Positions 28,907 to 37,805 are shown, numbered from the stretch's first letter. The stretch is DNA of 64,000 bases from Salinactinospora qingdaonensis (GCF_039539445.1 NZ_BAABDD010000023.1:1-64000), one strand, 5' to 3'. Numbers and translations: made by a program. The notes: generated from the sequence alone by a model not told the origin.

Positions 28907-29058
28907 GCCTCACCGAAGCCTCTTTTCAGTGCAATCGGAGACCGGCGGCGAATTCATGAAAGCAACTCCCACTAGAAAAACCGCGTTGGCGTCGCTCATT
29001 CTGGTCTCCGGCGCTCGTGCCCTTGGAAGTGGGCGCCGGAATTTGGAGGTTGCTATGA

Positions 29059-29857
29059 CGTAACGACCCGCGTACCACGACGGTCGCGCTCGACTTCGGC
29101 CGCCGGCGGCTCAACTCGGATCTGCTGCTGGCGCTGTTCGGTACGCCGGGACAGTCACAGCTCGGCTTCCTGTGGGTCGACCTGCCGCGTGGCGCGATCG
29201 TCCTCGTCCACCCCCGCGACATCGCGGGCGCCGAGCACGCCCTCAGTGCGATCGAGGTGGCCGGTGTTCCGTTTGTGGTCACGCTCAACGACGTCGTCGC
29301 GGTAGAGATCCCGAGCGCAGAGCAGGTATGCGAGGAGCTGTGTGTGGCACCCTGCGGCGCCGCCGAATCGAGTCAGATCCGTCAACAGTCCCGGCAATGG
29401 CCCTTCCTCGTAGAACGCGACACCACCGTGGCCGCACCCGATCGTGCCGACACCGGTCGACTTCAGTGGCCCCTGGGCTTTGGCGGCTCCGCCCAGGTTG
29501 TCGACGACTTGGCGCCGGGACTGCACACGCCACTGGACATCCGGTTCGACGGCGACGAGGAGATCTCCTGCGGGCAGCGTCAACGCATCGCCGCCGCCCG
29601 CGACCTCTACCTTCAAATCGCCCTCGTCATCGCCGAGGAACCCGCTGAACTGGACACCTGCGCTGAAGAACGCCCGTTCGTCACCTTCCAGACCGCCTTT
29701 GAGAGGGCCGCGGTGCTGCTGATCACCCATTCGGCCGGTCGGCGCCCGCAGAGCCGACCGGATCTACACGCTCGACTACGGCCGCGTCGTCGAGCAGGGC
29801 ACCCACATCGACCTGATGAATCAGGGCGGCCTCCACGCCGAGCTGTACGGCATCTGA
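29059..29857 (+). pseudogene. compound relic: conservon GTPase fragment joined to ABC ATPase fragment
   Basis: The frame opening at 29059 has no plausible start. Its first 95 codons read as the middle of a conservon CvnD-type GTPase (TTVALDFGRRRLNSDLLLAL, LFGTPGQSQLGFLW, GVPFVVTLNDV). From about 29480 it reads as an ABC ATPase end: LHTPLDIRFDGDEEISCGQRQRIAAARDLYL, in which the signature Gly is Cys, and LVIAEEPAELD, in which the Walker B Asp is Glu and a residue is lost. After LLITHS the frame shifts, and ADRIYTLDYGRVVEQGTH continues in another phase to a TGA at 29855. Both parts are dead remnants of two different genes. Confidence 0.8.
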
Positions 29858-29929
29858 GCCCCGAGGAAGCGTCGTGACCAGCACCCGGTAAGAGTTCGGC
29901 GCCGACCCGACCGATACATCCAGTTCCAG

Positions 29930-29942
29930 AAAGGGGGCAGAC
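29930..29942 (+). promoter_or_regulatory. ribosome binding site of the pentapeptide gene
   Basis: AAAGGGGG at 29930-29937 is followed by five bases and then ATG at 29943. Spacing and strength are close to ideal. No longer reading frame uses this site, because the frame it serves stops after five codons. Confidence 0.75.
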
Positions 29943-29960
29943 ATGCGCTACGACCATTGA
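29943..29960 (+). CDS. pentapeptide precursor gene (Met-Arg-Tyr-Asp-His), biarylitide bytA-like
   Basis: ATG CGC TAC GAC CAT TGA encodes MRYDH. Biarylitide clusters contain an 18-base gene, bytA, for MRYYH, followed by a P450 that joins the Tyr and His side chains; Met-Arg acts as leader. The length, the Met-Arg-Tyr-x-His pattern, the strong ribosome binding site and the P450 88 bases downstream all match. Position 4 is Asp instead of Tyr or Leu, and the next gene carries an Asp/Asn beta-hydroxylase-like domain. A chance occurrence cannot be excluded from sequence alone, but the combined context makes it unlikely. The expected core after leader removal is crosslinked Tyr-Asp-His. Confidence 0.78.
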   Translation: MRYDH

Positions 29961-30048
29961 TACCGAACCGGCGGCCAGGCTCAACCCGATGCGTGCCCGG
30001 CCGCCGCCCTACCTTTCCCTCCCGGACAGCGCAAAGGTCAGGTTCCTC

Positions 30049-31239
30049 ATGCCACCCCCCGACTACGACCCCCTGGCCCCGGTTAACCTCCGCGATCCAT
30101 ATCCGACCTATGCGCTCATGCGTGAACACGCCCCGGTGCTCTGGCATGACCGCATGCAGTGCTGGGTGGTCTCCCGCTATGCCGACTGCGTCGCTGTTCT
30201 GCGGGATCACGACACATTCGCGCGCGATCCGCGGCGCGTAGGCGAGGCGCTCTCCGAGCCCAGTCTCAGTGTGCAGTCCCTCGATCCCCCCGAACTGGGG
30301 CCGCTGCGTCGCCTTCTGATGAACGCCGTACATGCCCACGACCTGGACGGCTTCGCCCAACGCGGCCGTGAGCGAGCCGCCGACCTGCTATCGGTTCTCG
30401 CCGAGAAAGAAACCTTCGACGTCGTGGCGGACTTCGCCTCACCTTTCTCGCTGGAGAGTGTCTGCGACCTGCTGGGGGTGGATCGGCCGGAGCCGGGCTC
30501 CTTCGTCGCAGCCTCCGACGCGATCATGCGCAGCATGGACGCCGGCCTGCGCCCGGAGACCGCAGAACCGGGGCGCCTCGCCCGCCACCAACTCAGTGCG
30601 CTTGTGGCTTCCTGGTTCGCGGATTCGGGAAAGCCCGGTCTGTTGGCGGATATGCGGCGCGGTGCCCCAACGGTCGGAGTCCCCGAGACGTATGTGCGCA
30701 ACACTGCGCGAGTGCTGTTCCAAGGGGGCTACAGCACCATGGTCGCCGCCATCGGAAACGTGGTCGCCCTACTCATGGAACGCCCAGGACTCCTGGAGCG
30801 ACTGGGCGCTTCCGAATTCCGCCACTGCGGTATCGACGAGATGATCCGCTACGACGGGCCCGTGCAGGGCACCAGTCGTACCGCGACCTGCGCGGCGACC
30901 ATCGGCAGTACCCGAATCGCGGCCGGGCAGACGGTCCTGGTGCTGTATGCGGCCGCCAACCACGACCCCGAACAGTTCGCCCGGCCCGACGAACTCCTCC
31001 TCGACCGATCCCCCAATCCCCACCTCGGGTTCGGCTGGGGCCCCCATGCCTGCGCGGGCACGATCCTGGCCCAAACCGTCCTACACGCCGTGGTCGACGC
31101 CCTGGCCGAGCACCCCGATCGCCTCTGCCCATCCGGATCCTTCGCGCGGCGTCGCACCGCGACCATGCGCGGTTGGGAACGCCTGCCCGCCGCCTTCGCC
31201 CCTGTTACCCGCACTACTTCGACAGAGGAGAGCCCGTGA
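30049..31239 (+). CDS. cytochrome P450, probable Tyr-His crosslinking enzyme
   Basis: The 396-residue P450 starts MPPPDYDPLAPVNLRDPYPT, a normal bacterial P450 N-terminus, after an AAAGG site; an ATG at 29989 would add 20 residues. The heme motif FGWGPHACAG holds the ligand Cys335. The ExxR helix is DEMIRYDGP. In the I helix FQGGYSTMVAAI replaces the usual acid-Thr pair with Tyr-Ser, as is seen in P450s that couple phenols rather than hydroxylate. By analogy with the biarylitide P450 it should join the Tyr ring to the His of the MRYDH peptide. It is the first of five genes with overlapping or close junctions. Confidence 0.88.
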   Translation: MPPPDYDPLAPVNLRDPYPTYALMREHAPVLWHDRMQCWVVSRYADCVAVLRDHDTFARDPRRVGEALSEPSLSVQSLDPPELGPLRRLLMNAVHAHDLDGFAQRGRERAADLLSVLAEKETFDVVADFASPFSLESVCDLLGVDRPEPGSFVAASDAIMRSMDAGLRPETAEPGRLARHQLSALVASWFADSGKPGLLADMRRGAPTVGVPETYVRNTARVLFQGGYSTMVAAIGNVVALLMERPGLLERLGASEFRHCGIDEMIRYDGPVQGTSRTATCAATIGSTRIAAGQTVLVLYAAANHDPEQFARPDELLLDRSPNPHLGFGWGPHACAGTILAQTVLHAVVDALAEHPDRLCPSGSFARRRTATMRGWERLPAAFAPVTRTTSTEESP

Positions 31240-33593
31240 GACTCCTCATCGGCAACCACATCGACGACTCGATCCGGCTGCGGCCGGAGACACGCGCCTG
31301 GACCCAGCGCATCCTCTGGTTCGCCCGCGACGGCGACCTGATCGTGCTTCCTGACCAACCCGACACCAGGTTCGTGAACTATGTGACCGCCCTTACCGGC
31401 GTCAACCCTGCCACACTGCGCTTCCACACCCCCTCGGGCGGCCGCTACGGTCACCACAGCCTGGATCCGCTCAGCCTCACGTCCCCCGAGTTCGTCGCAG
31501 CTTTGGCCGGCGATCTCGGTGACGTCGAGGAGGTATTCGCCCTGTGGCCCTCAGCGCAGGTCTCCCGCTTGAGCGAAGCGCTTGGTGTCGCCGACCGCTT
31601 CCCCGGATCGAACTTCTTCGCCCAAGGCGGCGGAGAAGTGGCCAACAACAAGGCGGTCTTCCGAGCGCTGGCCGCCGGCTGCGGCGTCGCCGTCGCGCCC
31701 GGAGCAGTGTGTCGCAGCAGGGCCGAGGCGGCAGCGGCGACGCGGACGCTACTGGAGACAGCGGACGCAGTGATGGTCAAGCAAGCCCACAACGGCGCCG
31801 GTGTGGGAAACCAGATCGTCGTGCGCGACCCTGCAATGGCGACCGGCCATGCCGGGGCTCGACACCACCACGAATTACCACCCGGCCCCGGATCCGTGGA
31901 CGCCTTCTGGGAACAGCGTTGGTCGTGGGCCTCAGTCGAGGGCCACTTCCCCGTCGTCGTTGAGGAGTTCCAACCCAGCGCCACCTCGATCTATGCCGAG
32001 TTCCACGTCAGCGGCACCGGAGTCCACCCGACCGAAGCCGGAACGCTCCACTACGCCGATGGGCGACTGAGCCACCAGATCGTCCCCCTGCGTTCCGGAA
32101 ACCGCCGACAGTTGGTGGGGGACGCGACGCGACTCGCGCAGGCTTATCAAGCACTGGGCTACCGGGGCTACCTCAGCACCGATGCGCTCCTGCAGAACGA
32201 CGGACGCATCATTTTCACCGAGGTGAATGCGCAAGTCTCCGGATCGCTACACATCTACCAGGTGATCGCCCACAGCATCGTATGGGCCGACGCCGCACCG
32301 CAGCGTCTTGTCGTGGAGTACCACGTACCGCCGCACTGGAGTGTTCCGAGCTTCGACGTGTTCCTGCAGGCCATCGACGACCTGGGTGTGGCCTATGACC
32401 CGCGCTCCCGCAGGGGAGTGATCGTATCGATGCCAATCATCGCGTTGGAGCCGGATCGGGCCCGGTTCGTGTTCTGCATCGCCTACGACACTGATGAACA
32501 CCGCCGACACGTCTATGCGCTCTTGGACGAGCGTTTCACCACCAACCCCGCGTCGCAGACGATCGCGCCCGTACACGTGACGGCGCCCTCGTCATCGAGG
32601 GCGTGGCTTGGAAGGAGCGTCGATGCCCCCTCCGTCTCGACATGGCCGGCGCCGGCGACACGGCTGCGTCCCACGTTCGAGCCCGCCCTGCTTGCTGGTG
32701 ATCTGTCCCGGCTAACCGGCCATGACTGGGCCAAGCAACGCATCCACAGCACTTCCGGGGTTGGTGCTGAGGCGCAAGTCGACTGGCGGGTGCTCCCACT
32801 GCGTAGCACGGGCGGCGACCCGGAACGCACCGATCCCGGCGGTCCCGGGGCGGAACCTTTCGCGCCAACCCCGTGGGCAGAACAAGCTCCCTACATCGCC
32901 GAAATCGTCGACTCCATCCCCGCACCCGTAAACGCCGCCCGCCTCATGGCACTCGCACCAGGTGCGTTATCGGCCGAACACTGCGACCCCAAGTACGCCC
33001 TGACACGCGGGCTGGTGCGTATCCACCTTCCGCTGTCCACCAACCCCGGCGCGATCCTCGTGCTGGACGGAACCGCCTACCGCTGGCAGCCGGGCCAACT
33101 GTGGTTCGGCGAGTTCGCCCGCCCCCACCTGGTCCGCAACAACGGCGCCGCCACCCGCATCCACCTGGTCATCGACGCTCTGCTGACCGTCGAACTCGCC
33201 GACTGGTTCCCCAACGACTGGGCGGAGGCTATGCACGCGGGCGCAGCCCTGATCAATCGGCCCACCGCTGCCCCGCCGTCATCCCCCGCAACTGTGGTTC
33301 GCCTCCCCGAATCCTTCCTCGACTTCTCCCTTACCGACGGGCGGGACCACATACCGACACGCAGCGAGCCAACGGTTGAGGCGCGCGTGGAAGCGGTGGC
33401 CGAGCAGTGGCGGCTGACCGTGCCCGACGGCCGCACTTTCGCTCTGGTCCACCTCGGCGACCGAGAGTTCCGTTTCTGCGGTTGGAGCGAGCAGCGCACC
33501 CTCCAACTCCGCGGCTCCGACGCTCTGCTGCGTGCCCGCACCCCCACCTCCGTCCACTCGCTCCCCGTTCCTGCACGTCTCGCCACGCAGTGA
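31236..33593 (+). CDS. PGM1-like ATP-grasp peptide ligase fused to Asp/Asn beta-hydroxylase-like dioxygenase
   Basis: The 785-residue protein starts at GTG 31236, overlapping the P450 stop, after AGAGGAGAG. Residues 1-430 are a preATP-grasp plus ATP-grasp ligase of the pheganomycin PGM1 kind: GGGEVANNKAVFRALAAGCG, VMVKQAHNGAGVGNQIVV, VVVEEFQPSATSIYAEFHV and IIFTEVNAQVSGSLHIYQV. These ligases add a guanidino-acid to a peptide amine. Residues about 500-680 match aspartyl/asparaginyl beta-hydroxylases (Fe(II)/2-oxoglutarate): His582-x-Asp584 in AEHCDPKYA, RIHLPLSTNPGA, distal His631 in EFARPHLVRNN, and Arg641 for 2-oxoglutarate in TRIHLVID. I do not know this fusion from characterised pathways. 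It may both cap the peptide and hydroxylate its Asp. Confidence 0.82.
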   Translation: MRLLIGNHIDDSIRLRPETRAWTQRILWFARDGDLIVLPDQPDTRFVNYVTALTGVNPATLRFHTPSGGRYGHHSLDPLSLTSPEFVAALAGDLGDVEEVFALWPSAQVSRLSEALGVADRFPGSNFFAQGGGEVANNKAVFRALAAGCGVAVAPGAVCRSRAEAAAATRTLLETADAVMVKQAHNGAGVGNQIVVRDPAMATGHAGARHHHELPPGPGSVDAFWEQRWSWASVEGHFPVVVEEFQPSATSIYAEFHVSGTGVHPTEAGTLHYADGRLSHQIVPLRSGNRRQLVGDATRLAQAYQALGYRGYLSTDALLQNDGRIIFTEVNAQVSGSLHIYQVIAHSIVWADAAPQRLVVEYHVPPHWSVPSFDVFLQAIDDLGVAYDPRSRRGVIVSMPIIALEPDRARFVFCIAYDTDEHRRHVYALLDERFTTNPASQTIAPVHVTAPSSSRAWLGRSVDAPSVSTWPAPATRLRPTFEPALLAGDLSRLTGHDWAKQRIHSTSGVGAEAQVDWRVLPLRSTGGDPERTDPGGPGAEPFAPTPWAEQAPYIAEIVDSIPAPVNAARLMALAPGALSAEHCDPKYALTRGLVRIHLPLSTNPGAILVLDGTAYRWQPGQLWFGEFARPHLVRNNGAATRIHLVIDALLTVELADWFPNDWAEAMHAGAALINRPTAAPPSSPATVVRLPESFLDFSLTDGRDHIPTRSEPTVEARVEAVAEQWRLTVPDGRTFALVHLGDREFRFCGWSEQRTLQLRGSDALLRARTPTSVHSLPVPARLATQ

Positions 33594-33603
33594 AAGGCCC
33601 ACA

Positions 33604-34746
33604 ATGCGACTCAACAGCCACAACGAATGGGCACCGTTGAAGGAGATCGTCGTCGGCTCGGCCCAGAACTACACCTCCCATGACCGGGAGGTCTCCTTCA
33701 ACCTGTTTCACCACGAGAACCTGTTCCGCTCCGACTGGGCCTATCCCCGACTCAGCTCGGCGCACAGCCCGGTCGAGGGGCGGCAATGGCGCGTCAAGCA
33801 GCGCTACGTCGACGAACTCCATGAGGACGTGGAGGACCTCGCCCAGCTACTGGTCAGCCTCGGGATCACCGTCCACCGGCCCATACCGCTGCCGCCCGAT
33901 GCCGCAACCATCGCTGGACTGAGCTGGCAGGCCCCGCCCACCCCCGCCCTCAACATCCGCGACAACACGCTCGTCCTCGGCGACGAGATCATCGAAACGC
34001 CGCCGGCGATCCGCTCGCGCTACCTGGAGACCCGCCTACTCACACCGGTGTTCCAGCACTACTATGACCGCGGTGCCACCTGGACGACCATGCCGAGGCC
34101 GCTGTTGACCGACGCCTCCTTCGACCTGTCGTATGCGCGCGATACGAGCACCACCCTGGGCGGCCCAACCGAACCCATCGAGGAGCCCGTGACCTCGCCT
34201 TACGATGTCGGCTTCGAGATGCTGCTCGACGGCGCCCAATGTCTGCGCCTGGGCCGCGACCTGCTGGTCAACATCGCCACCGACAACCACCGCAGCGGCT
34301 GCGACTGGTTGGAACGCCACCTCCAGGGCCGCTACCGGATCCATCGCATCGACCGCATGGCCGACAACCACATCGACTCCATGCTGCTCGCACTGCGTCC
34401 CGGCGTCTTCCTGGCCCGCCACGCCGGCCTGCGTGACCTGCTACCCGCACCGTTCAACACGTGGAAGATGATCGTCCCTCCCGAACCCGCCGAGGGCAAC
34501 TTCCCTGTCTACGATGACGGCGACCTGCTGTTGACCAGCCCTTACATCGACCTGAACGTCCTGTCCATCGCCCCCGACACCGTCCTGGTCAATGCTGACT
34601 GCCCCGAACTGGCTACGACGCTGGACAAGGAAGGCTTCACCGCTATCCCGGTTCGCCACCGCCACCGCCGCCTCTTCGGCGGCGGCTTCCACTGCTTCAC
34701 CCTCGACACTGTGCGCGAGGGCGACCTGGAGGACTACCAGCAGTGA
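33604..34746 (+). CDS. arginine:glycine-type amidinotransferase
   Basis: The 380-residue protein belongs to the AGAT/StrB amidinotransferase family, which moves the amidino group of arginine to an amine, leaving ornithine. It opens with NSHNEWAPLKEIVVGSAQNY. The catalytic residues are recognisable: Cys364 in GGGFHCFTLD and His256 in ADNHIDSMLL, with the acidic residue in LLDGAQCLRLGRD. AAAGG precedes the ATG by seven bases. In pheganomycin and ketomemicin clusters an amidinotransferase makes the guanidino-acid used by a PGM1-type ligase, the same pairing as here. It is coupled to the next gene by GTGA. Confidence 0.9.
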   Translation: MRLNSHNEWAPLKEIVVGSAQNYTSHDREVSFNLFHHENLFRSDWAYPRLSSAHSPVEGRQWRVKQRYVDELHEDVEDLAQLLVSLGITVHRPIPLPPDAATIAGLSWQAPPTPALNIRDNTLVLGDEIIETPPAIRSRYLETRLLTPVFQHYYDRGATWTTMPRPLLTDASFDLSYARDTSTTLGGPTEPIEEPVTSPYDVGFEMLLDGAQCLRLGRDLLVNIATDNHRSGCDWLERHLQGRYRIHRIDRMADNHIDSMLLALRPGVFLARHAGLRDLLPAPFNTWKMIVPPEPAEGNFPVYDDGDLLLTSPYIDLNVLSIAPDTVLVNADCPELATTLDKEGFTAIPVRHRHRRLFGGGFHCFTLDTVREGDLEDYQQ

Positions 34747-36014
34747 CCCGCATCCTGCTCCTAGAGGCCGCCGGCCCCGAATCGGGCGCTCTGGCACGAA
34801 CGGCAGCGTGCCGCGGAATCAGCGTCTACGCCGCCACTCACCCCGCGCTCCACACCGGCTATCCGCCCTGGTTGCGTGACCTACTGGCCGGTTGGCTCGC
34901 CATAGACTTCACCGCCCCGGAGCGGGCTCTGGAAAACATCATCACTTTCGCCCGCAGTAACCGGATCGACGCCGTCCTGACCGCCAACGAATATCTCACA
35001 CCGCTGGTCGCTCAAGCGTGCTCAGCCCTCGGGCTCCTATCCAACGATCCCGACATTGCCGCAGCAACGCGTAACAAAGTGGCCATGTCTACCCGATTTC
35101 GCCACTACGGTGTCGATGCTCCACTCACATCGGTGCCCGAGACCACCGACGAAGCCGCAGCCTTCGCTCGCCGCTCCGGCGCGCTGCCGTGTGTCGTCAA
35201 ACCCGCCGAACAGGCCGGCTCGCAGGGCGTCACCATCGCTTACGACACCGACCAGGTTGTTGACGGCTACGAACGCGCTCGCCGCCAGTACCGGGAACGC
35301 ACCTACGGTCTGCCGCTGGATACGCGGGTCCTCATGCAGCCGCTCATTGTCGGCACCGAATACAGTGTCGAATCCGTCACCGCCAACGGCTGCAGCCGCC
35401 ACGTGTGCATCACCCGTAAGTGCACCGACGCCACCGGAGTTGAAACCGGACACGACCTACCTGCTGTACTGCCGCAGCAGACCCGGCGCCGGATCCTCGC
35501 TGAAACCGACAAGGCCTTGGCCGCACTCGGCGTCCACAACTCCGCTTCCCACACCGAGGTGATCGTGGAACCCTCCGGGCGCTGCCGCATCATCGAGATC
35601 GCTGCCCGGTCCGCCGCTGGCCGTATCGGTTTCCTGATCGATTACGCGCTGGGCATCGACTGGTGGAAGGCCTGTATCGACGCCAGCCTCGGTCTGCACG
35701 TGGATGTTTCGCCCACCCGTAGCCGCTACGCTGCCGTCCGATTCCTCACCAGTCCGCAACACGGCACTCTGCAGCGGCTGGACAACCTGCCCACCACCGA
35801 GCCCGACGTGCCCGAGCTCCACATCCGCGCAGCCTTCGGCGACCCGGTCGGACCAGGCAACGGCAACAGCGGCCGCCTCGGCTGCTTCATCACTGTCGGC
35901 ACCGCCCCTGCCGCGGTTTCCCAACGCGCCGACGACCTCTTGGCCGACGTTCGCGTCAACCTCGCACCCGAGAGGCCCTCATCAATTCCGGGGACGGGGG
36001 CACAGCACGCATGA
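34743..36014 (+). CDS. ATP-grasp carboxylate-amine ligase
   Basis: The 423-residue protein has the ATP-grasp fold: an N-terminal Rossmann-like part (TRILLLEAAGPESGALARTA), the lid region ALPCVVKPAEQAGSQGVTIA near residue 150, VLMQPLIVGTEYSVESVTAN and the metal-binding end SHTEVIVEPSGRCRIIEIAAR. It resembles L-amino-acid ligases. It overlaps both neighbours by four bases. In the pathway it may join a second amino acid to the peptide or build the guanidino-acid building block; sequence does not decide which. Confidence 0.85.
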   Translation: MTRILLLEAAGPESGALARTAACRGISVYAATHPALHTGYPPWLRDLLAGWLAIDFTAPERALENIITFARSNRIDAVLTANEYLTPLVAQACSALGLLSNDPDIAAATRNKVAMSTRFRHYGVDAPLTSVPETTDEAAAFARRSGALPCVVKPAEQAGSQGVTIAYDTDQVVDGYERARRQYRERTYGLPLDTRVLMQPLIVGTEYSVESVTANGCSRHVCITRKCTDATGVETGHDLPAVLPQQTRRRILAETDKALAALGVHNSASHTEVIVEPSGRCRIIEIAARSAAGRIGFLIDYALGIDWWKACIDASLGLHVDVSPTRSRYAAVRFLTSPQHGTLQRLDNLPTTEPDVPELHIRAAFGDPVGPGNGNSGRLGCFITVGTAPAAVSQRADDLLADVRVNLAPERPSSIPGTGAQHA

Positions 36015-36796
36015 GCACACCCGCTCACACCGCCGGCGGGGGCACCGCAGAAAGCTTCGACATGCTCTTTCTCGGAGACCAGCTCCAAACGGGCTTCGCG
36101 CGCATCGCGTGCCTGGTCGACCCGAGGTTACCGCCGACGACCGCACCCTGCTCGTTCCTGACAGCTGATCTGCTGGAACATATCGCCAATGCCCTGGACC
36201 TGCGTCCTGGGCACGTCTTAGCCGATCTGGGGTGCGGCAGCGGCGGTCCTGGCCTGTGGCTGGCCGACCGCGCCGACGTCGACTTGATCGGAATCGACTT
36301 CTCCGCAGCTGCTCTGACACAGGCGAAACAACGTGCGGGGACCTTCGCCAGAGGCCATCGCGCCCGCTTCACCCTGGCTGATCTGACTGCCACCACCCTC
36401 TCCAGCAGCAGCGTCGACGCTGCGGTATCCATCGACGCGCTCCAGTACCCCCTCAATCGACGCGCCGCCGCAGCAGAAGCCCACCGCATTCTGTGCCCTG
36501 GGGGCCGACTCGTCCTGACGGGCTGGCACCCCCACCAGCCCCGCGACACACGGCTACCGCCGCGCCACCGTGACACCGACTGGCCCAGCGTCCTGCGCCA
36601 TATCGGCTTTACCCGTATCGAGGTGGTGGCTCAGCCTTCCTGGAACAGTGCATACCAGGCCATCTACCGCTTGGCCTTACAGCATGGCGAAGCTGGAGAC
36701 GACACTGCCCTCGCTGGCTTGCAAGACGAGGCTCGACGGCGCCTGCCCACCGCCCACCTCCTGCAGCGTGTCGCTGTGACCGCGACCGCTCGATGA
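36011..36796 (+). CDS. SAM-dependent methyltransferase (class I)
   Basis: The 261-residue protein has motif I VLADLGCGSGGPGLWLA near residue 75, DLIGIDFSAAALTQA (motif II) and VDAAVSIDALQYPLNR with LCPGGRLVLTGW. These are marks of the UbiE/erythromycin-type methyltransferases. The ATG overlaps the stop of the ATP-grasp gene, so it is the last gene of the pentapeptide operon. It probably methylates the product on O or N. Confidence 0.9.
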   Translation: MSTPAHTAGGGTAESFDMLFLGDQLQTGFARIACLVDPRLPPTTAPCSFLTADLLEHIANALDLRPGHVLADLGCGSGGPGLWLADRADVDLIGIDFSAAALTQAKQRAGTFARGHRARFTLADLTATTLSSSSVDAAVSIDALQYPLNRRAAAAEAHRILCPGGRLVLTGWHPHQPRDTRLPPRHRDTDWPSVLRHIGFTRIEVVAQPSWNSAYQAIYRLALQHGEAGDDTALAGLQDEARRRLPTAHLLQRVAVTATAR

Positions 36797-36821
36797 CGAG
36801 CGCTGTAGACGGACGAGGAGC

Positions 36822-37805
36822 TCAGCCCATGGCGTCGAGGACCTCTCGCATGTGGGCATAGGTCTGGCCCACATCGCCCTGCCCGGTGCGGTGGCGCTCC
36901 AGCCGGATCGCGCTGATGTGACGCGCGGTGTAGACAAGCTGCCGCCACTGGGCCGCGGGCGTGTCCGCCAGCTTCCCATAGGTCTGCCAGAAGGCCTCGC
37001 GCTCCCCGCCACGGCGGCGCGTGGCCATATAGATCGTCCAGTCGGCGGCCGGGTCGCCCCACATGGTGCGGTCGCAGTCGAACACTCCGGTGATCTGCGG
37101 TTCCTTCGCATCGGGGTCAAGCATGACGTTGACGGTCCACAGGTCGCCGTGGAGCAGGCGGGCCTGAGTCACCTCGTCGAGCATCGCGCGGTTCTTGTCG
37201 ATCGCGGTGATGACCTGGCGCAGGTCGGCCGAGTCGAGACCGACGTCGTCGATATCGGCGGCGGCGTCTTCCATTGCTGCAAGGAGCGCCTCGCCCCACG
37301 TACTGAACAGCGGGCCTCCCACCGGTCCGAAGCGTTCTCCACGGACGTCGTGGACGCGGCGCGCGATCTCGCCCATCTGCGCGAAGAGATTCGACCAGGC
37401 CTCACGCGGATACGTCCCCAGGTGATCAGGGGCCGGGACTCCGGGGAGCACGGTCTGTACCAGGTAGTCGCGGGCCACGATCTCGTGGGTGAAATCCGCG
37501 GCGAGCACCTGCGGCATCAAGTGCGCGATCGGCGCCAGGAACGGCACACTGGCGTATTCGTTGCGCATCAGTCGCCGCTCGCTGCGGTTCTGGCGCGCCG
37601 GTTCCGGTGCCAGCCGCAGGATCACCGGCGGAGCCTGGTCCAGTTCGATTCGGTAGGTCGTGTTGTACATCCCGCCGCCTAGCTCGACGACGGCGCCCAA
37701 CTGGGCTTCCTCACCGAACACCCGGTGCGCGATGGCGCGGGTCTGCTGTGCTGTCACGGGCTGTTGGAAGGCGGAGGCATCGCGTTCGCGAAGCTGAAAC
37801 TCCAT
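36822..37805 (-). CDS. phosphotransferase family protein (APH-like kinase)
   Basis: The 327-residue protein has the aminoglycoside phosphotransferase fold: VELGGGMYNTTYRIEL, the Lys/Arg-poor hinge VILRLAPEP, catalytic LLHGDLWTVNVML and the metal-binding GVFDCDRTMWGDP. It could be a small-molecule kinase or a resistance enzyme. It converges on the methyltransferase gene with 25 bases between. Nothing in the sequence ties it to the pentapeptide operon, but self-protection by phosphorylation remains possible. Confidence 0.88.
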   Translation of the reverse strand: MEFQLRERDASAFQQPVTAQQTRAIAHRVFGEEAQLGAVVELGGGMYNTTYRIELDQAPPVILRLAPEPARQNRSERRLMRNEYASVPFLAPIAHLMPQVLAADFTHEIVARDYLVQTVLPGVPAPDHLGTYPREAWSNLFAQMGEIARRVHDVRGERFGPVGGPLFSTWGEALLAAMEDAAADIDDVGLDSADLRQVITAIDKNRAMLDEVTQARLLHGDLWTVNVMLDPDAKEPQITGVFDCDRTMWGDPAADWTIYMATRRRGGEREAFWQTYGKLADTPAAQWRQLVYTARHISAIRLERHRTGQGDVGQTYAHMREVLDAMG

